Positions 38,463 through 46,632 of a DNA stretch of 64,000 nucleotides are shown here, piece after piece. Each line of letters opens with the position of its first letter. Position 1 is the stretch's first letter. The DNA comes from an uncultured Luteitalea sp. (GTDB lineage Bacteria; Acidobacteriota; Vicinamibacteria; Vicinamibacterales; Vicinamibacteraceae): positions 930,001-994,000 of the forward strand of contig CAKTDA010000001.1 in the NCBI GenBank assembly GCA_934541105.1, read 5' to 3'. A model generated the notes under the pieces. The model saw only the letters and a program-made list of their open reading frames with translations, searched no databases and was not told where the DNA came from. The translations under genes were made by a program, and so were the position numbers.

Positions 38463-39476
38463 TCAGTCCCCCTGCCGCCGCGCCAGCAGCTGGTCCACGA
38501 CGACGATGACGACGACGACGAGGCCGACGATGAGCCGGTCGTAGAACGTCGCACCGGGGATCTGCGGGAGGGCGTTGCGCAGCACGCCGAAGATGAGCGT
38601 GCCGAGCACGGCGCCGATGATCGAGCCGCGGCCGCCCGAGAGGCTGGCGCCGCCGACGACGGCCGAGGCGATGATGTCGAGCTCGTACCCGTTTGCGAGA
38701 TCGGCCTTGCCCTGACCCTGCCCCAGCACGAGGATCACGCCCGACAACGACGCCAGCACCGCCGACGCCACGTAGACCATCGTCTTGATGCGGCCGACGC
38801 GGATGCCCGTGTAGCGGGCCGCCGTCTCGTTGCCGCCCACGGCGAAGACCGCGCGCCCGGGTTGCGCGTTGCGCATGAACAGGTGGAACACGATCGTCAG
38901 CACGACCATCACGACCGGGGCAATCCAGTCGAGCGGGATGCCGAGCGGCGCCCAGTTCGGCGGGATGCGGCCGGAGACGTCGAAGAACCGGCCTTCGGTG
39001 ACGATGTAGGCGAGCCCGCGCGTGATGCCCATCACGCCGAGCGTCGCGATGAACGGCGGCAACCGCACCGTGACCACGAGCGCCGCGCTGAGCAGCCCGG
39101 ACGCCACGCCGACGCCGAGCCCCGCGGCAATCGACGCCGCGAGCGACCAGTCGCTCACGAGGTACTGGTGGCCGAGCACCACCGTCGTCAGCGCGATGAT
39201 CGCCCCGGGCGCGAGGTCCACGCCGCCGGAGATGATCACCATCGACGCGCCGATGGCGGCAATGCCGTAGATCGCCGAGTACTTCAGGATCAGCAGTCCG
39301 TTCTCGGCATTGAAGAACGGGTGCCGCCCTCCGCCCTCGGGCCAGAGGTACCAGGTGAAGAATGCGATCTCCGCAAGCAGGATGAACAGCGTGCTCAGTT
39401 CCCGCTGCCGAATCGCCACCTGCCACCAGGGGCGCGAGGCACGCAGGCCGGACGAGGCCGTGGCGGGTGGGTTCAT
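38463..39476 (-). CDS. Sugar ABC transporter permease (ribose/RbsC type), system 1
   Basis: The 337-residue inner-membrane permease belongs to the BPD_transp_2 family. About eight to ten hydrophobic helices are visible, with signature loops ISGGVDLAPGAIIALTTVV, LPPFIATLGVMGITRGLAYI, VGGNETAARYTGIRVGRIKTMVY and SAVVGGASLSGGRGSIIGAVLG. It pairs with the ATPase whose stop overlaps its start (ATGA, 39473-39476) and the lipoprotein upstream. The substrate is probably a monosaccharide or related polyol, inferred from family membership only. A charged tail (DQLLARRQGD) ends the protein. Confidence 0.93.
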   Translation of the reverse strand: MNPPATASSGLRASRPWWQVAIRQRELSTLFILLAEIAFFTWYLWPEGGGRHPFFNAENGLLILKYSAIYGIAAIGASMVIISGGVDLAPGAIIALTTVVLGHQYLVSDWSLAASIAAGLGVGVASGLLSAALVVTVRLPPFIATLGVMGITRGLAYIVTEGRFFDVSGRIPPNWAPLGIPLDWIAPVVMVVLTIVFHLFMRNAQPGRAVFAVGGNETAARYTGIRVGRIKTMVYVASAVLASLSGVILVLGQGQGKADLANGYELDIIASAVVGGASLSGGRGSIIGAVLGTLIFGVLRNALPQIPGATFYDRLIVGLVVVVIVVVDQLLARRQGD

Positions 39477-40960
39477 GCCGCGTCGGTCTCCTCGGCGCGC
39501 GTGGCCAGGTGCATCACGTCTTCCTCACTCGCGCCGCGCGCAACCTCGCCCTGCACGCGGCCCTGCTTGAGGACCACGATGCGATCGGCGAGCGCGAGCA
39601 GCTCCGGCAGGTCGCTCGAGACGACGAGGCAGCCCATGCCGGCCGCGGCCTCCTCGCGAATCAGGCGGTGGATGTCGTGCTTGGCGCCGATGTCCACGCC
39701 CTTGGTGGGTTCGTCGAGCAGCAGGACCCGCGGCGCGGTGAGCAGCCACTTCGCCAGCACGACCTTCTGCTGATTGCCGCCGCTGAGCGCGTCGGGCGGT
39801 ACGTCGATCGTCGCGGCCTTGATCCCCCAGCGCGACAGCAGGCTCGTGCACTCCTCGCGCTCGCGGCCCAGCCGACGACGCCAGCCGGGACGCGCCGCCT
39901 CGCGCGCCAGCAGCAGGTTCTCGCTGATCGGGAGGTTGAAGAACAGCCCCTGCGACTGCCGCATCTCCGGCTGCAGCACCACGCCGCGCCGGATCGCGTC
40001 GGTCGGAGCCTTTGGCGCAAACGGTGCCCCGTCGATCGCCATGTGCCCGGCATCGGGCCTGTGCAGGCCGAACACGGTCTCGACGACCTCGGTGCGGCCC
40101 GCGCCGACGAGGCCGAACAAGCCGACGATTTCACCCTCCCGCACCTGCAGGCTGACGTCCTCGAAATGCGGGCGACGAGCCAACCCGCGCACCTCGAGGC
40201 GCACCTGCTGGCCGACCTTGCCCACGCCGTGCCCGGTGTCGAGATCGCGGCCGACCATGGCCCTGACGATGTCGTCCGTGGACAGCCCGGCGAGGGGCCA
40301 GGTGCCGACGTGCTGGCCATCCCGCAGGACGGACACCGTCCGGCACAGGCGGAACACTTCCGGGAGGCGATGCGAGACGTAGATCAGCGTGACGCCGCGG
40401 GCCCTGAGCTGTTCGAGCACCGCGAACAGGTGCTCCACCTCGGCGTCTGTCAGCGCGGTCGTCGGCTCGTCGAGGATGAGCACTTCGCAGTGGAACGCGA
40501 GAGCGCGCGCCACCTGGAGCAGTTGCTGCTGTGCGGCGCTCAGGCTCGCGACGGGAGTCGACGGATCGACGTGGAGGTGGAGTTGGGCGAGCAGCGCGGC
40601 TGCCTGCTCGCGCATCGCCCGCCGATCGACGAACCAGCCACGCCGCAGCTCGTGCCCGGCAAAGATGTTCTCGGAGACGTCGAGGTTCGGAAAGAGCAGC
40701 GTTTCCTGGTGGACGAGGCCGATGCCGTGCGCGAGCGCGGCGCGCGGATGGTTCAGCTCCAGGCGCGTGCCGTTGCGCAGCAGCCGGCCGCCGTCGGGCC
40801 GGACGATGCCGGCCGCGACCTTCATCAACGTGCTCTTGCCCGCGCCGTTCTCGCCCATCAGGGCGTGCGCGTCGCCGGCGGCCACCTCGAGGCTCACACC
40901 CCGGAGTGCCCTGACGCCACCAAAGGCCTTCGTGACGTCGTCGAACGCGAGCGCACTCAT
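39473..40960 (-). CDS. Sugar ABC transporter ATP-binding protein (RbsA/MglA type), system 1
   Basis: The 495-residue tandem-domain ATPase energises sugar import. Domain 1 has Walker A GENGAGKST, the LSAAQQQLLQVARAL signature region and LILDEPTTALTDAE. Domain 2 is degenerate at Walker A, as is normal in this family (VGLFGLVGAGRTEV), but retains LSGGNQQKVVLAKWL and LLLDEPTKGVDIGAKHDIH. The overlap with the permease and the 51-nt gap to the upstream binding-protein gene indicate one operon. ATG 40960. Confidence 0.94.
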   Translation of the reverse strand: MSALAFDDVTKAFGGVRALRGVSLEVAAGDAHALMGENGAGKSTLMKVAAGIVRPDGGRLLRNGTRLELNHPRAALAHGIGLVHQETLLFPNLDVSENIFAGHELRRGWFVDRRAMREQAAALLAQLHLHVDPSTPVASLSAAQQQLLQVARALAFHCEVLILDEPTTALTDAEVEHLFAVLEQLRARGVTLIYVSHRLPEVFRLCRTVSVLRDGQHVGTWPLAGLSTDDIVRAMVGRDLDTGHGVGKVGQQVRLEVRGLARRPHFEDVSLQVREGEIVGLFGLVGAGRTEVVETVFGLHRPDAGHMAIDGAPFAPKAPTDAIRRGVVLQPEMRQSQGLFFNLPISENLLLAREAARPGWRRRLGREREECTSLLSRWGIKAATIDVPPDALSGGNQQKVVLAKWLLTAPRVLLLDEPTKGVDIGAKHDIHRLIREEAAAGMGCLVVSSDLPELLALADRIVVLKQGRVQGEVARGASEEDVMHLATRAEETDAA

Positions 40961-41011
40961 CAGGGGGCGAATCCTATCAATCGGCGCAGCACCGGCGTGG
41001 CGAGACGCAGA

Positions 41012-41974
41012 CTACTGGCCGCGCTCGAGCCGGTTCCACTCGGCGAGATAGGCGTCGACGTTCTCGCGGGTCACGACGTCCACGCCGGAGTCGATAATCT
41101 CCTGATCGGGCGGGTTGCCTGCCTTGATCTCGGCCAGCAGGCGGACGGCTTCGCTGCCCCAGCCGAAGTACTTCTGCCCGACGAGCGTGTGGACCTTGCC
41201 GGCCTTGAGCAGTTCGGGCCCGGGCGGGATGGTGTCGAAGCTGAAGACGCGCGTGCGGGCCGTGTCCACGGGCTCGAGCGCGTTGCGCGTCATGATCGGC
41301 CAGCCGCCCACCGAGATCCAGGCGTCGAGGTCCGGATAGCGATTGGTGGCCGTGGCAATGATCTCGCCGGCCCGGACGATGTCCTCCTTCACGTCGAACG
41401 TCTCGACGATCGTGATGCCCGGGTGCTGCTTCAGCACGTCGTTGACGCCGTCGAGACGCCGCTGCAGGTTGTAGGCGCCGAGGCTCGTCATCAGCGCGAC
41501 CTTGCCCTTGCCGCCTAGCGCGGTGACGGCCTCGGTGGCCAGGCGCTGGCCGGCCTTGAAGTCGTCGACGCCGTAGTACGCGATGCGCTGCGAGGTCGGC
41601 GCGTCGGCATCCCAGGTGATCACCGGGATGCCCGCCGCGATGGCCTTGTCGATCACCGGCGCGAGGAAGTCGCCGTTCGTGCAGGAGATGGCGATGCCGT
41701 CCACGCGCTGCGAGATGAACGACTCCAGGACTTCCTTCTGGCGCAACTGGTCGGCCGACTCGGGTGCGCGCCAGATGACCTCGATGTTGCCGAGCTCCTT
41801 GGCCTTGCGCTCGGCGCCGATTTTCGCGTAGTTGAAGACGGGAAGGTCGAGCGCCTTGGGGATCACCGCAAAGCGCAGGGTACGGGCGCCCGCCGGCTCG
41901 TCGGAGGTCGAGGATCCGCCGCCGCACGCAGCGGTCAGCAGGCCCAGGCACAGGAAGGTCGCGAGTCGTCGCAT
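41012..41974 (-). CDS. Sugar ABC transporter substrate-binding lipoprotein (periplasmic-binding type 4), system 1
   Basis: The 320-residue protein has a lipoprotein signal (LCLGLLTAAC, then GGGSSTSDE linker) that anchors it outside the inner membrane. The two-lobed Peripla_BP_4 fold is recognisable from RFAVIPKALDLPVFNYAKIGAE, SQRVDGIAISCTNGDFLAPVIDKAIAAGIPVITWDADAP, DDFKAGQRLATEAV and SVGGWPIMTRNA. It resembles rhamnose/autoinducer-2-type binding proteins in this superfamily, but the ligand cannot be assigned. The ATG at 41974 gives the lipobox at the right distance; upstream frame extension is intergenic. A strong hairpin lies 5 nt upstream of the ATG. First gene of the operon. Confidence 0.93.
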   Translation of the reverse strand: MRRLATFLCLGLLTAACGGGSSTSDEPAGARTLRFAVIPKALDLPVFNYAKIGAERKAKELGNIEVIWRAPESADQLRQKEVLESFISQRVDGIAISCTNGDFLAPVIDKAIAAGIPVITWDADAPTSQRIAYYGVDDFKAGQRLATEAVTALGGKGKVALMTSLGAYNLQRRLDGVNDVLKQHPGITIVETFDVKEDIVRAGEIIATATNRYPDLDAWISVGGWPIMTRNALEPVDTARTRVFSFDTIPPGPELLKAGKVHTLVGQKYFGWGSEAVRLLAEIKAGNPPDQEIIDSGVDVVTRENVDAYLAEWNRLERGQ

Positions 41975-41979
41975 GGCAT

Positions 41980-42001
41980 GTCCCGGCCGGCAGGCCGGGA
42001 C
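41980..42001 (-). promoter_or_regulatory. Stem-loop overlapping the ribosome-binding region of ABC system 1
   Basis: GTCCCGGCC and GGCCGGGAC form a perfect 9-bp stem with a 4-nt loop. It ends 5 nt before the start codon of the binding-protein gene, so it covers the position where a Shine-Dalgarno would lie. Confidence 0.5.
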
Positions 42002-42049
42002 CTCGACGCCACAACGCGCCGCGCAGCCCCGGACCTCCAGCGTTGGCGG

Positions 42050-42079
42050 ATTGTAACAACAGCTTCGACGTGATGTCGC
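42050..42079 (-). promoter_or_regulatory. Candidate sigma70-type promoter for ABC system 1
   Basis: On the minus strand, GCGACA (42079-42074) and TACAAT (42055-42050) are separated by 18 bp. The expected transcript start is about 70 nt upstream of the ATG, which places the stem-loop in the leader. Confidence 0.4.
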
Positions 42080-42214
42080 TGCAGCCGCGTTCGGCCTTCC
42101 GTCATTCTCAGCATTCGGCAGCGCAGCATTCTCGTGAGCGGCGCGCCGCCGGGGGCTCTTTCGCGCACCGTGCCGGCTCCCCGCCCGAGGCGCTATGCTG
42201 ACGGCGTCCACCCC

Positions 42215-42261
42215 GAATCCCGAATCCCGAATCCCGAATCCCGAATCCCGAATCCCGAATC
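42215..42261. repeat. Perfect GAATCCC heptad array abutting a start codon
   Basis: Six perfect GAATCCC units plus GAATC occupy the 47 bp immediately before the ATG of the NIPSNAP gene (42262). The array thus replaces any Shine-Dalgarno. Same unit and same orientation relative to the gene as the array before the AIM24 gene (14805-14865). Confidence 0.97.
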
Positions 42262-43050
42262 ATGACCCGCCGCGACTTCCTTGCTTCGTCCGTCCCCGTC
42301 CCCGCCCTTGCCGCCGTCGCCGGAGGCGCCGGCGCCTCCGCTCAGCCGGCCGACGACCGTCAGTTCTACGAACTGCGGCGATACCGGATTCGTGTCGGCC
42401 ACATGCGCGACACCTCGCGCGCCTACTTCCGCGACGCTCTGTTGCCGGCGCTCGGGCGCCTCGACATCGGCCCTGTCGGCGTGTTCGACGTCACCGTCGG
42501 CGAACCGCCGACGACAGTCGTGCTGATCCCGCACGCGACCGCCGCGTCGGCCGTGTCGCTTGCGCGTCGGCTTGCCGCCGACGCGGCATACGTGAAGGCG
42601 GCCGCGCCGTTCTTCGACGCGCCGGCCGACCGTCCGGCGTTCGACCGCATCGAGAACGCGCTCCTGCTTGCGTTCGAGGGAATGCCGAAGTTACAGGTGC
42701 CCGACACGGGCAAGCCCCGCATCTTCGAGTTGCGCCGCTACGAGGGGCCGAGCGAGGCCGCCAGCCTGAAGAAGATCGAGATGTTCGACACCGGCGGCGA
42801 ACTGGCCATCTTCCGCAAGGTCGGCTTCCGTCCGGTGTTCTTCGGCCAGACCCTCTACGGCACGCGGCTGCCGCAGTTCGAGTACATGCTCACGTACGAG
42901 AACATGGCCGAACGCGAACAGCAGTGGACGCGCTTCAGGAACGATCCGGACTGGAAGGTGCTGTCGCAGAAGGCGGAGTATCGCGACGCGGCCATCATGT
43001 CGGGCGCCACGGCCACGTACCTCGCCCCGCAGCCGGTGTCGCAGATCTGA
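42262..43050 (+). CDS. Tat-signal NIPSNAP-family protein
   Basis: The 262-residue protein has a Tat signal (MTRRDFLASSVPVPALAAVAGGAGASA) and two NIPSNAP ferredoxin-like domains. The first is about 34-130 (FYELRRYRIRVGHMRD, FRDALLPAL) and the second about 150-255 (RIFELRRYEGPSEAASLKKIEMF, FRPVFFGQTLYG, YMLTYENMAEREQQWTRF). NIPSNAP proteins are dimeric alpha/beta-barrel folds of unclear chemistry. Exported acidobacterial and planctomycete versions often lie beside sugar-catabolic genes. The start is fixed by the twin-arginine motif even though no Shine-Dalgarno is present. It is divergent from ABC system 1 and convergent (9-nt gap) with ABC system 2. Confidence 0.9.
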   Translation: MTRRDFLASSVPVPALAAVAGGAGASAQPADDRQFYELRRYRIRVGHMRDTSRAYFRDALLPALGRLDIGPVGVFDVTVGEPPTTVVLIPHATAASAVSLARRLAADAAYVKAAAPFFDAPADRPAFDRIENALLLAFEGMPKLQVPDTGKPRIFELRRYEGPSEAASLKKIEMFDTGGELAIFRKVGFRPVFFGQTLYGTRLPQFEYMLTYENMAEREQQWTRFRNDPDWKVLSQKAEYRDAAIMSGATATYLAPQPVSQI

Positions 43051-43059
43051 GCCCGGCCG

Positions 43060-44037
43060 TCATGCGCCCGCCCTGGTCCGGCGGGCGCGGTCGGCGGCCA
43101 CCGCCAGCACGATGATCGCGCCGATGATGATCTCCTGCACGTAGTTCGGCCAGCCCATCTGCTGACTGCCGTTGCGCAGGAACGCCATCACGAGCGCGCC
43201 AATCAGCGATCCCGCGATGCTGCCCTCACCACCCGAGAGGCTCCCGCCGCCGATGACGACTGCCGCAATCACGTCGAGTTCGGTGCCGATGGCGACGGTG
43301 GGATCGCCCTGGCGCAGCCGCGACATCTGCATCACGCCGGCAAGCCCGAAGAGCAGCCCCGCGAGCCCGTAGATCCACACGTTCAACCTGTCGGTGCGCA
43401 CGCCGCACGCACGCGCGGCCGCCTCGTTGCTGCCGATGGCGAACACGCGGCGGCCGAACACGGTCCGCTGCAGCACGAACGTCGCCACGACGGCAAGCAC
43501 GAGACTGACCCACACACCGGGCGCCACGAGCAGCCACGTCGGCGTCGGGAACGTCACCGCCAGTTCGTTGACCCACGTCGGCGGCGCGTTGACCGTCTGC
43601 TGGTCGGCCAGCCACTTGGCGAGCCCGCGCGCGATGCCGAGCATCCCCAGCGTCGCGATGAACGGCAACACCTTGAGGCGCGTGATCGCCAGCCCGTTGA
43701 CGACGCCCACGAGGCCGCCCGTCGCGACGCCGGCAAGCACGGCGGCCATCGGCGGGTACCCCTCGCGCAGGCCCACGGCCGTCACCACACCCGCAAGCGC
43801 CAGCGTGGATCCCACGGCCAGATCGATCCCGCCACTGATGATGATGAACGTCATCCCGATCGCGCCGATCGCGACGATGACCGTCTGCGCCAGCACGATG
43901 CGGAGGTTGCGCGGCGACAGGTACTGCGCCGGATCGTCGCTCATCACCGCGAACACGGCGATGACGAGCACGAGCCCGAGCACCGGCGCCAGCGCGGCCA
44001 GGCGGGCACGAAACAGGGGTGTCATTGTCAATTTCAA
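43060..44037 (-). CDS. Sugar ABC transporter permease (ribose/RbsC type), system 2
   Basis: The 325-residue BPD_transp_2 permease has membrane helices across most of its length. Loops include IISGGIDLAVGSTLALAGVVTAVG, VLPFIATLGMLGIARGLAKWL, FAIGSNEAAARACGVRTDRLNVWIYG and AAVVIGGGSLSGGEGSIAGSLIG. It is parallel to, but clearly diverged from, the system 1 permease. It is the last gene of the uxaA-like - adh - binding protein - ATPase - permease minus-strand series, 23 nt after the ATPase stop. Ends RARRTRAGA. Confidence 0.93.
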   Translation of the reverse strand: MKLTMTPLFRARLAALAPVLGLVLVIAVFAVMSDDPAQYLSPRNLRIVLAQTVIVAIGAIGMTFIIISGGIDLAVGSTLALAGVVTAVGLREGYPPMAAVLAGVATGGLVGVVNGLAITRLKVLPFIATLGMLGIARGLAKWLADQQTVNAPPTWVNELAVTFPTPTWLLVAPGVWVSLVLAVVATFVLQRTVFGRRVFAIGSNEAAARACGVRTDRLNVWIYGLAGLLFGLAGVMQMSRLRQGDPTVAIGTELDVIAAVVIGGGSLSGGEGSIAGSLIGALVMAFLRNGSQQMGWPNYVQEIIIGAIIVLAVAADRARRTRAGA

Positions 44038-44060
44038 ACGTCCGATTTGAAATTACGACC

Positions 44061-45557
44061 TTACTCGATGCCGCTGCCCACGGCCGCGGCCATCACCGTC
44101 TCGGGCGTCCACTCGCGCAGGGGACGCACCGGCGTCAGGCGCCCGCGGCTCATCACGGCAAGCGAGTCGCACAACCCGAACAGCTCCGGCAGGTACGAAC
44201 TGACGAGCACGATGCCGCAGCCTGCGTCGGCCGCCGCGGCAATCGCCTCGTAGAGCTGCACCTTGCTGCCGACGTCCACGCCTCGCGTCGGCTCGTCGAG
44301 CAGCCACACGCGCGCGTCCTGGTGCAGGAGCCGTCCGAGCGCCACCTTCTGCTGGTTGCCGCCCGACAGCGTGCCCACGGGCTGGGCAGGCGTGCGCGCC
44401 TTGACCCGCAACCGCTCGAGGAGGCGTCCCGACGCCTCCAGTTGCTGCCGCCTGTCGATGACGCCATGCCGGCTCACGCTGCCGTAGCGCGTACACGTCA
44501 TGTTGTCGGCGAGCGACTGCGGCAGCATCAACCCCTCGCCCTTGCGGTCTTCGCTGAGGTAGCCGAGCCCGGCCGACAGGCGCTGCCAGGGCGCCCGCGC
44601 CGCGAGGGGGATGTCGCGGCCATCGACGCGCAGGCGGCCCGAGACCTCGCGATCGTCGAGACCCATCACGCCGCGCAGGAGTTCGGTGCGTCCCGCGCCG
44701 ACGAGGCCCGCAAGGCCGACCACCTCTCCCGCGCGCACATGCAGCGACGCCTCGCGCACACGGCCCGCGACCGAGACGTCCTCGAGTTCGAGCCGGACGT
44801 CGGTGCCCGGCGGCGCCTGGCGCACCGGAAAGAGGTCGGCGACGTCGCGGCCCACCATGTGCCCGATGATCTGCGCGTCCGTGACGTCGCCGATGGGGCC
44901 GCTCCACACCGTACGACCGTCACGCAGCACCGTGACGTCGTCGGCAATCGCGCGCACTTCCTCGAGGAAGTGGCTGATGTAGACGACGGCCACGCCCTGC
45001 GATCGCAGGCGCCCGACCAGGTCGAACAGGCGGTGGACGTCGTCGCGCGGCAGGCTGCTCGTCGGTTCGTCCATCAGCACCACGCGCGCCTCGGCCGACA
45101 TCGCGCGGCAGATCTCGACGATCTGGCGCGCGGCAATGGGCAGGTCCACCACGCGGCGGTCGGGATCGAGTTCGGGATGATGGAACGGCTCGAGCACGCG
45201 CGCCGTCTCGGCGCGGGCGGCCGCGCGATCGTAGGTGCCAAGGCGGCGGGGCTCGCGTCCGAGCAGCACGTTCTCGGCCACGGTCAGGTGATCGCAGAGC
45301 GAGAGTTCCTGGTGGATGAGGGCGATGCCGGCCGTGCGGGCGTCGAGCGGCCCCTCCGGGACGTAGGGCGATCCGTCGATCGTCATGTGCCCGGCGTCGG
45401 CCCGCAGGCTGCCGGCAATCACGTGCATCAGGGTGCTCTTGCCCGCGCCGTTCTCGCCGACGAGCGCGTGCACGCGTCCCGGACGCAACGCGAGCGTGAC
45501 GCCGTCGAGCGCACGCGTGGCGCCGAACGCCTTCCTGATCTCCGTCAGCGCCAGCAT
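44061..45557 (-). CDS. Sugar ABC transporter ATP-binding protein (RbsA/MglA type), system 2
   Basis: The 498-residue tandem ATPase has domain 1 with GENGAGKST, LPIAARQIVEICRAMS and VVLMDEPTSSLPRDD. Domain 2 has the family-typical degenerate P-loop (VGLAGLVGAGRTELL), LSGGNQQKVALGRLL and WLLDEPTRGVDVGSKVQLYE. It lies between the binding protein and permease with short gaps (19 and 23 nt). Energises import of a carbohydrate; the ligand is not determined. Confidence 0.94.
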   Translation of the reverse strand: MLALTEIRKAFGATRALDGVTLALRPGRVHALVGENGAGKSTLMHVIAGSLRADAGHMTIDGSPYVPEGPLDARTAGIALIHQELSLCDHLTVAENVLLGREPRRLGTYDRAAARAETARVLEPFHHPELDPDRRVVDLPIAARQIVEICRAMSAEARVVLMDEPTSSLPRDDVHRLFDLVGRLRSQGVAVVYISHFLEEVRAIADDVTVLRDGRTVWSGPIGDVTDAQIIGHMVGRDVADLFPVRQAPPGTDVRLELEDVSVAGRVREASLHVRAGEVVGLAGLVGAGRTELLRGVMGLDDREVSGRLRVDGRDIPLAARAPWQRLSAGLGYLSEDRKGEGLMLPQSLADNMTCTRYGSVSRHGVIDRRQQLEASGRLLERLRVKARTPAQPVGTLSGGNQQKVALGRLLHQDARVWLLDEPTRGVDVGSKVQLYEAIAAAADAGCGIVLVSSYLPELFGLCDSLAVMSRGRLTPVRPLREWTPETVMAAAVGSGIE

Positions 45558-45576
45558 CGGTCTCCGGGGCGAGGCG

Positions 45577-46593
45577 TCAGGGCAGGTACTCGGTCAGGGG
45601 CGGATTCAGGAGCGCCTTCGACGACTCGTCGTCGAGGTTCTCGGGTGTCACGATCGTCACGCCCGTGTCCACGCGCGGCTGCACCGTCTCGCCCCGCAGG
45701 TGCGCCACCATCGTCTTCACGCCCTGGTAGCCCATCTCGAACGGGTTCTGCAGCACCACGCCATCGAGTTGCCCGTTGCGCATCGCGGTGACGAAGCTCT
45801 CGCTCGAGTCGAACCCGACGAACTTCACCTGGCCGGCCTTGCCGACGTCCTGCAGCGCGAGCAGCATGCCCGCGGTCGACGATTCGTTCGGTGTGAACAC
45901 GCCCTGGACCTCGTTGGCAAACCGGTTCAGCAGGTTCTCGGAGGCCCGCTTCGCCGTGTCGCGCGTGGGGCCGGCGTACTGGTCGGAGGAGACGATCTCG
46001 ATGCCGGGATACTGCGCGGCCATGCGCTCGAGGAAGCCCTTCTCGCGGCCTTCCGTGCTGGCCGAGCCCTCCTGATACCGCAGCAGGAGCACGCGGCCCT
46101 TGCCCTCGAGCAGTGCGCCGAGCCTGTCGGCGGCAAGCGCGCCGCCCTTCTCGTTGTCGGTTGCGACGAAGCTGACGGCGTCGTCGGAGGCAAGCCCCGA
46201 GTCGATCACCACCGTGGGGATGCCGGCACGCGCGGCTTCCTGCACCGGCCGGACGAGGGCGCTCGCGTCGAGCGGCGCGAGGACTATGCCGTTGACGCCC
46301 TGGCTGAGGAACCCCTCGACGACCTGGATCTGCTGTTCGCGGTCGTCCTCGCGGATGGGCCCCTTCCACGTGAGCCGCACACGGACGCCCTGCGACTCAT
46401 ACTCGCGCTGCGCCTTGATGGCACCGGCGTGGATGCTCTTCCAGAACTCGTGCGTGGTGCCTTTCGGAATCACGGCGAGGTGAAGTTCGTCGACCGCGCC
46501 GCCCCCACCGGTCCCGCCGCCGCAGGCCGTCGCCATTGCGGCAAGGGCCAGCGCCATCCATCCACCCTGCATGCGCACGATTCGTTCTCCCAT
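45577..46593 (-). CDS. Sugar ABC transporter substrate-binding lipoprotein, system 2
   Basis: The 338-residue Peripla_BP_4 protein has a lipoprotein-type signal (WMALALAAMATAC followed by a GGG-rich linker). Fold motifs are LHLAVIPKGTTHEFWKSIHAG, SQGVNGIVLAPLDASALVRPVQEA, GIPTVVIDSGL, SFVATDNEKGGALAADRL, GVFTPNESSTAGMLLAL and VKFVGFDSSESFVTAM. This layout is very close to ribose/xylose-type binding proteins. The start may be ATG 46593 or the in-frame ATG 46572; neither has a strong Shine-Dalgarno. It follows the dehydrogenase gene (39-nt gap). Confidence 0.93.
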   Translation of the reverse strand: MGERIVRMQGGWMALALAAMATACGGGTGGGGAVDELHLAVIPKGTTHEFWKSIHAGAIKAQREYESQGVRVRLTWKGPIREDDREQQIQVVEGFLSQGVNGIVLAPLDASALVRPVQEAARAGIPTVVIDSGLASDDAVSFVATDNEKGGALAADRLGALLEGKGRVLLLRYQEGSASTEGREKGFLERMAAQYPGIEIVSSDQYAGPTRDTAKRASENLLNRFANEVQGVFTPNESSTAGMLLALQDVGKAGQVKFVGFDSSESFVTAMRNGQLDGVVLQNPFEMGYQGVKTMVAHLRGETVQPRVDTGVTIVTPENLDDESSKALLNPPLTEYLP

Positions 46594-46632
46594 TTCCAGG
46601 TCGCCGGGGCGCTGCCCGGACCAACGCCCGCC

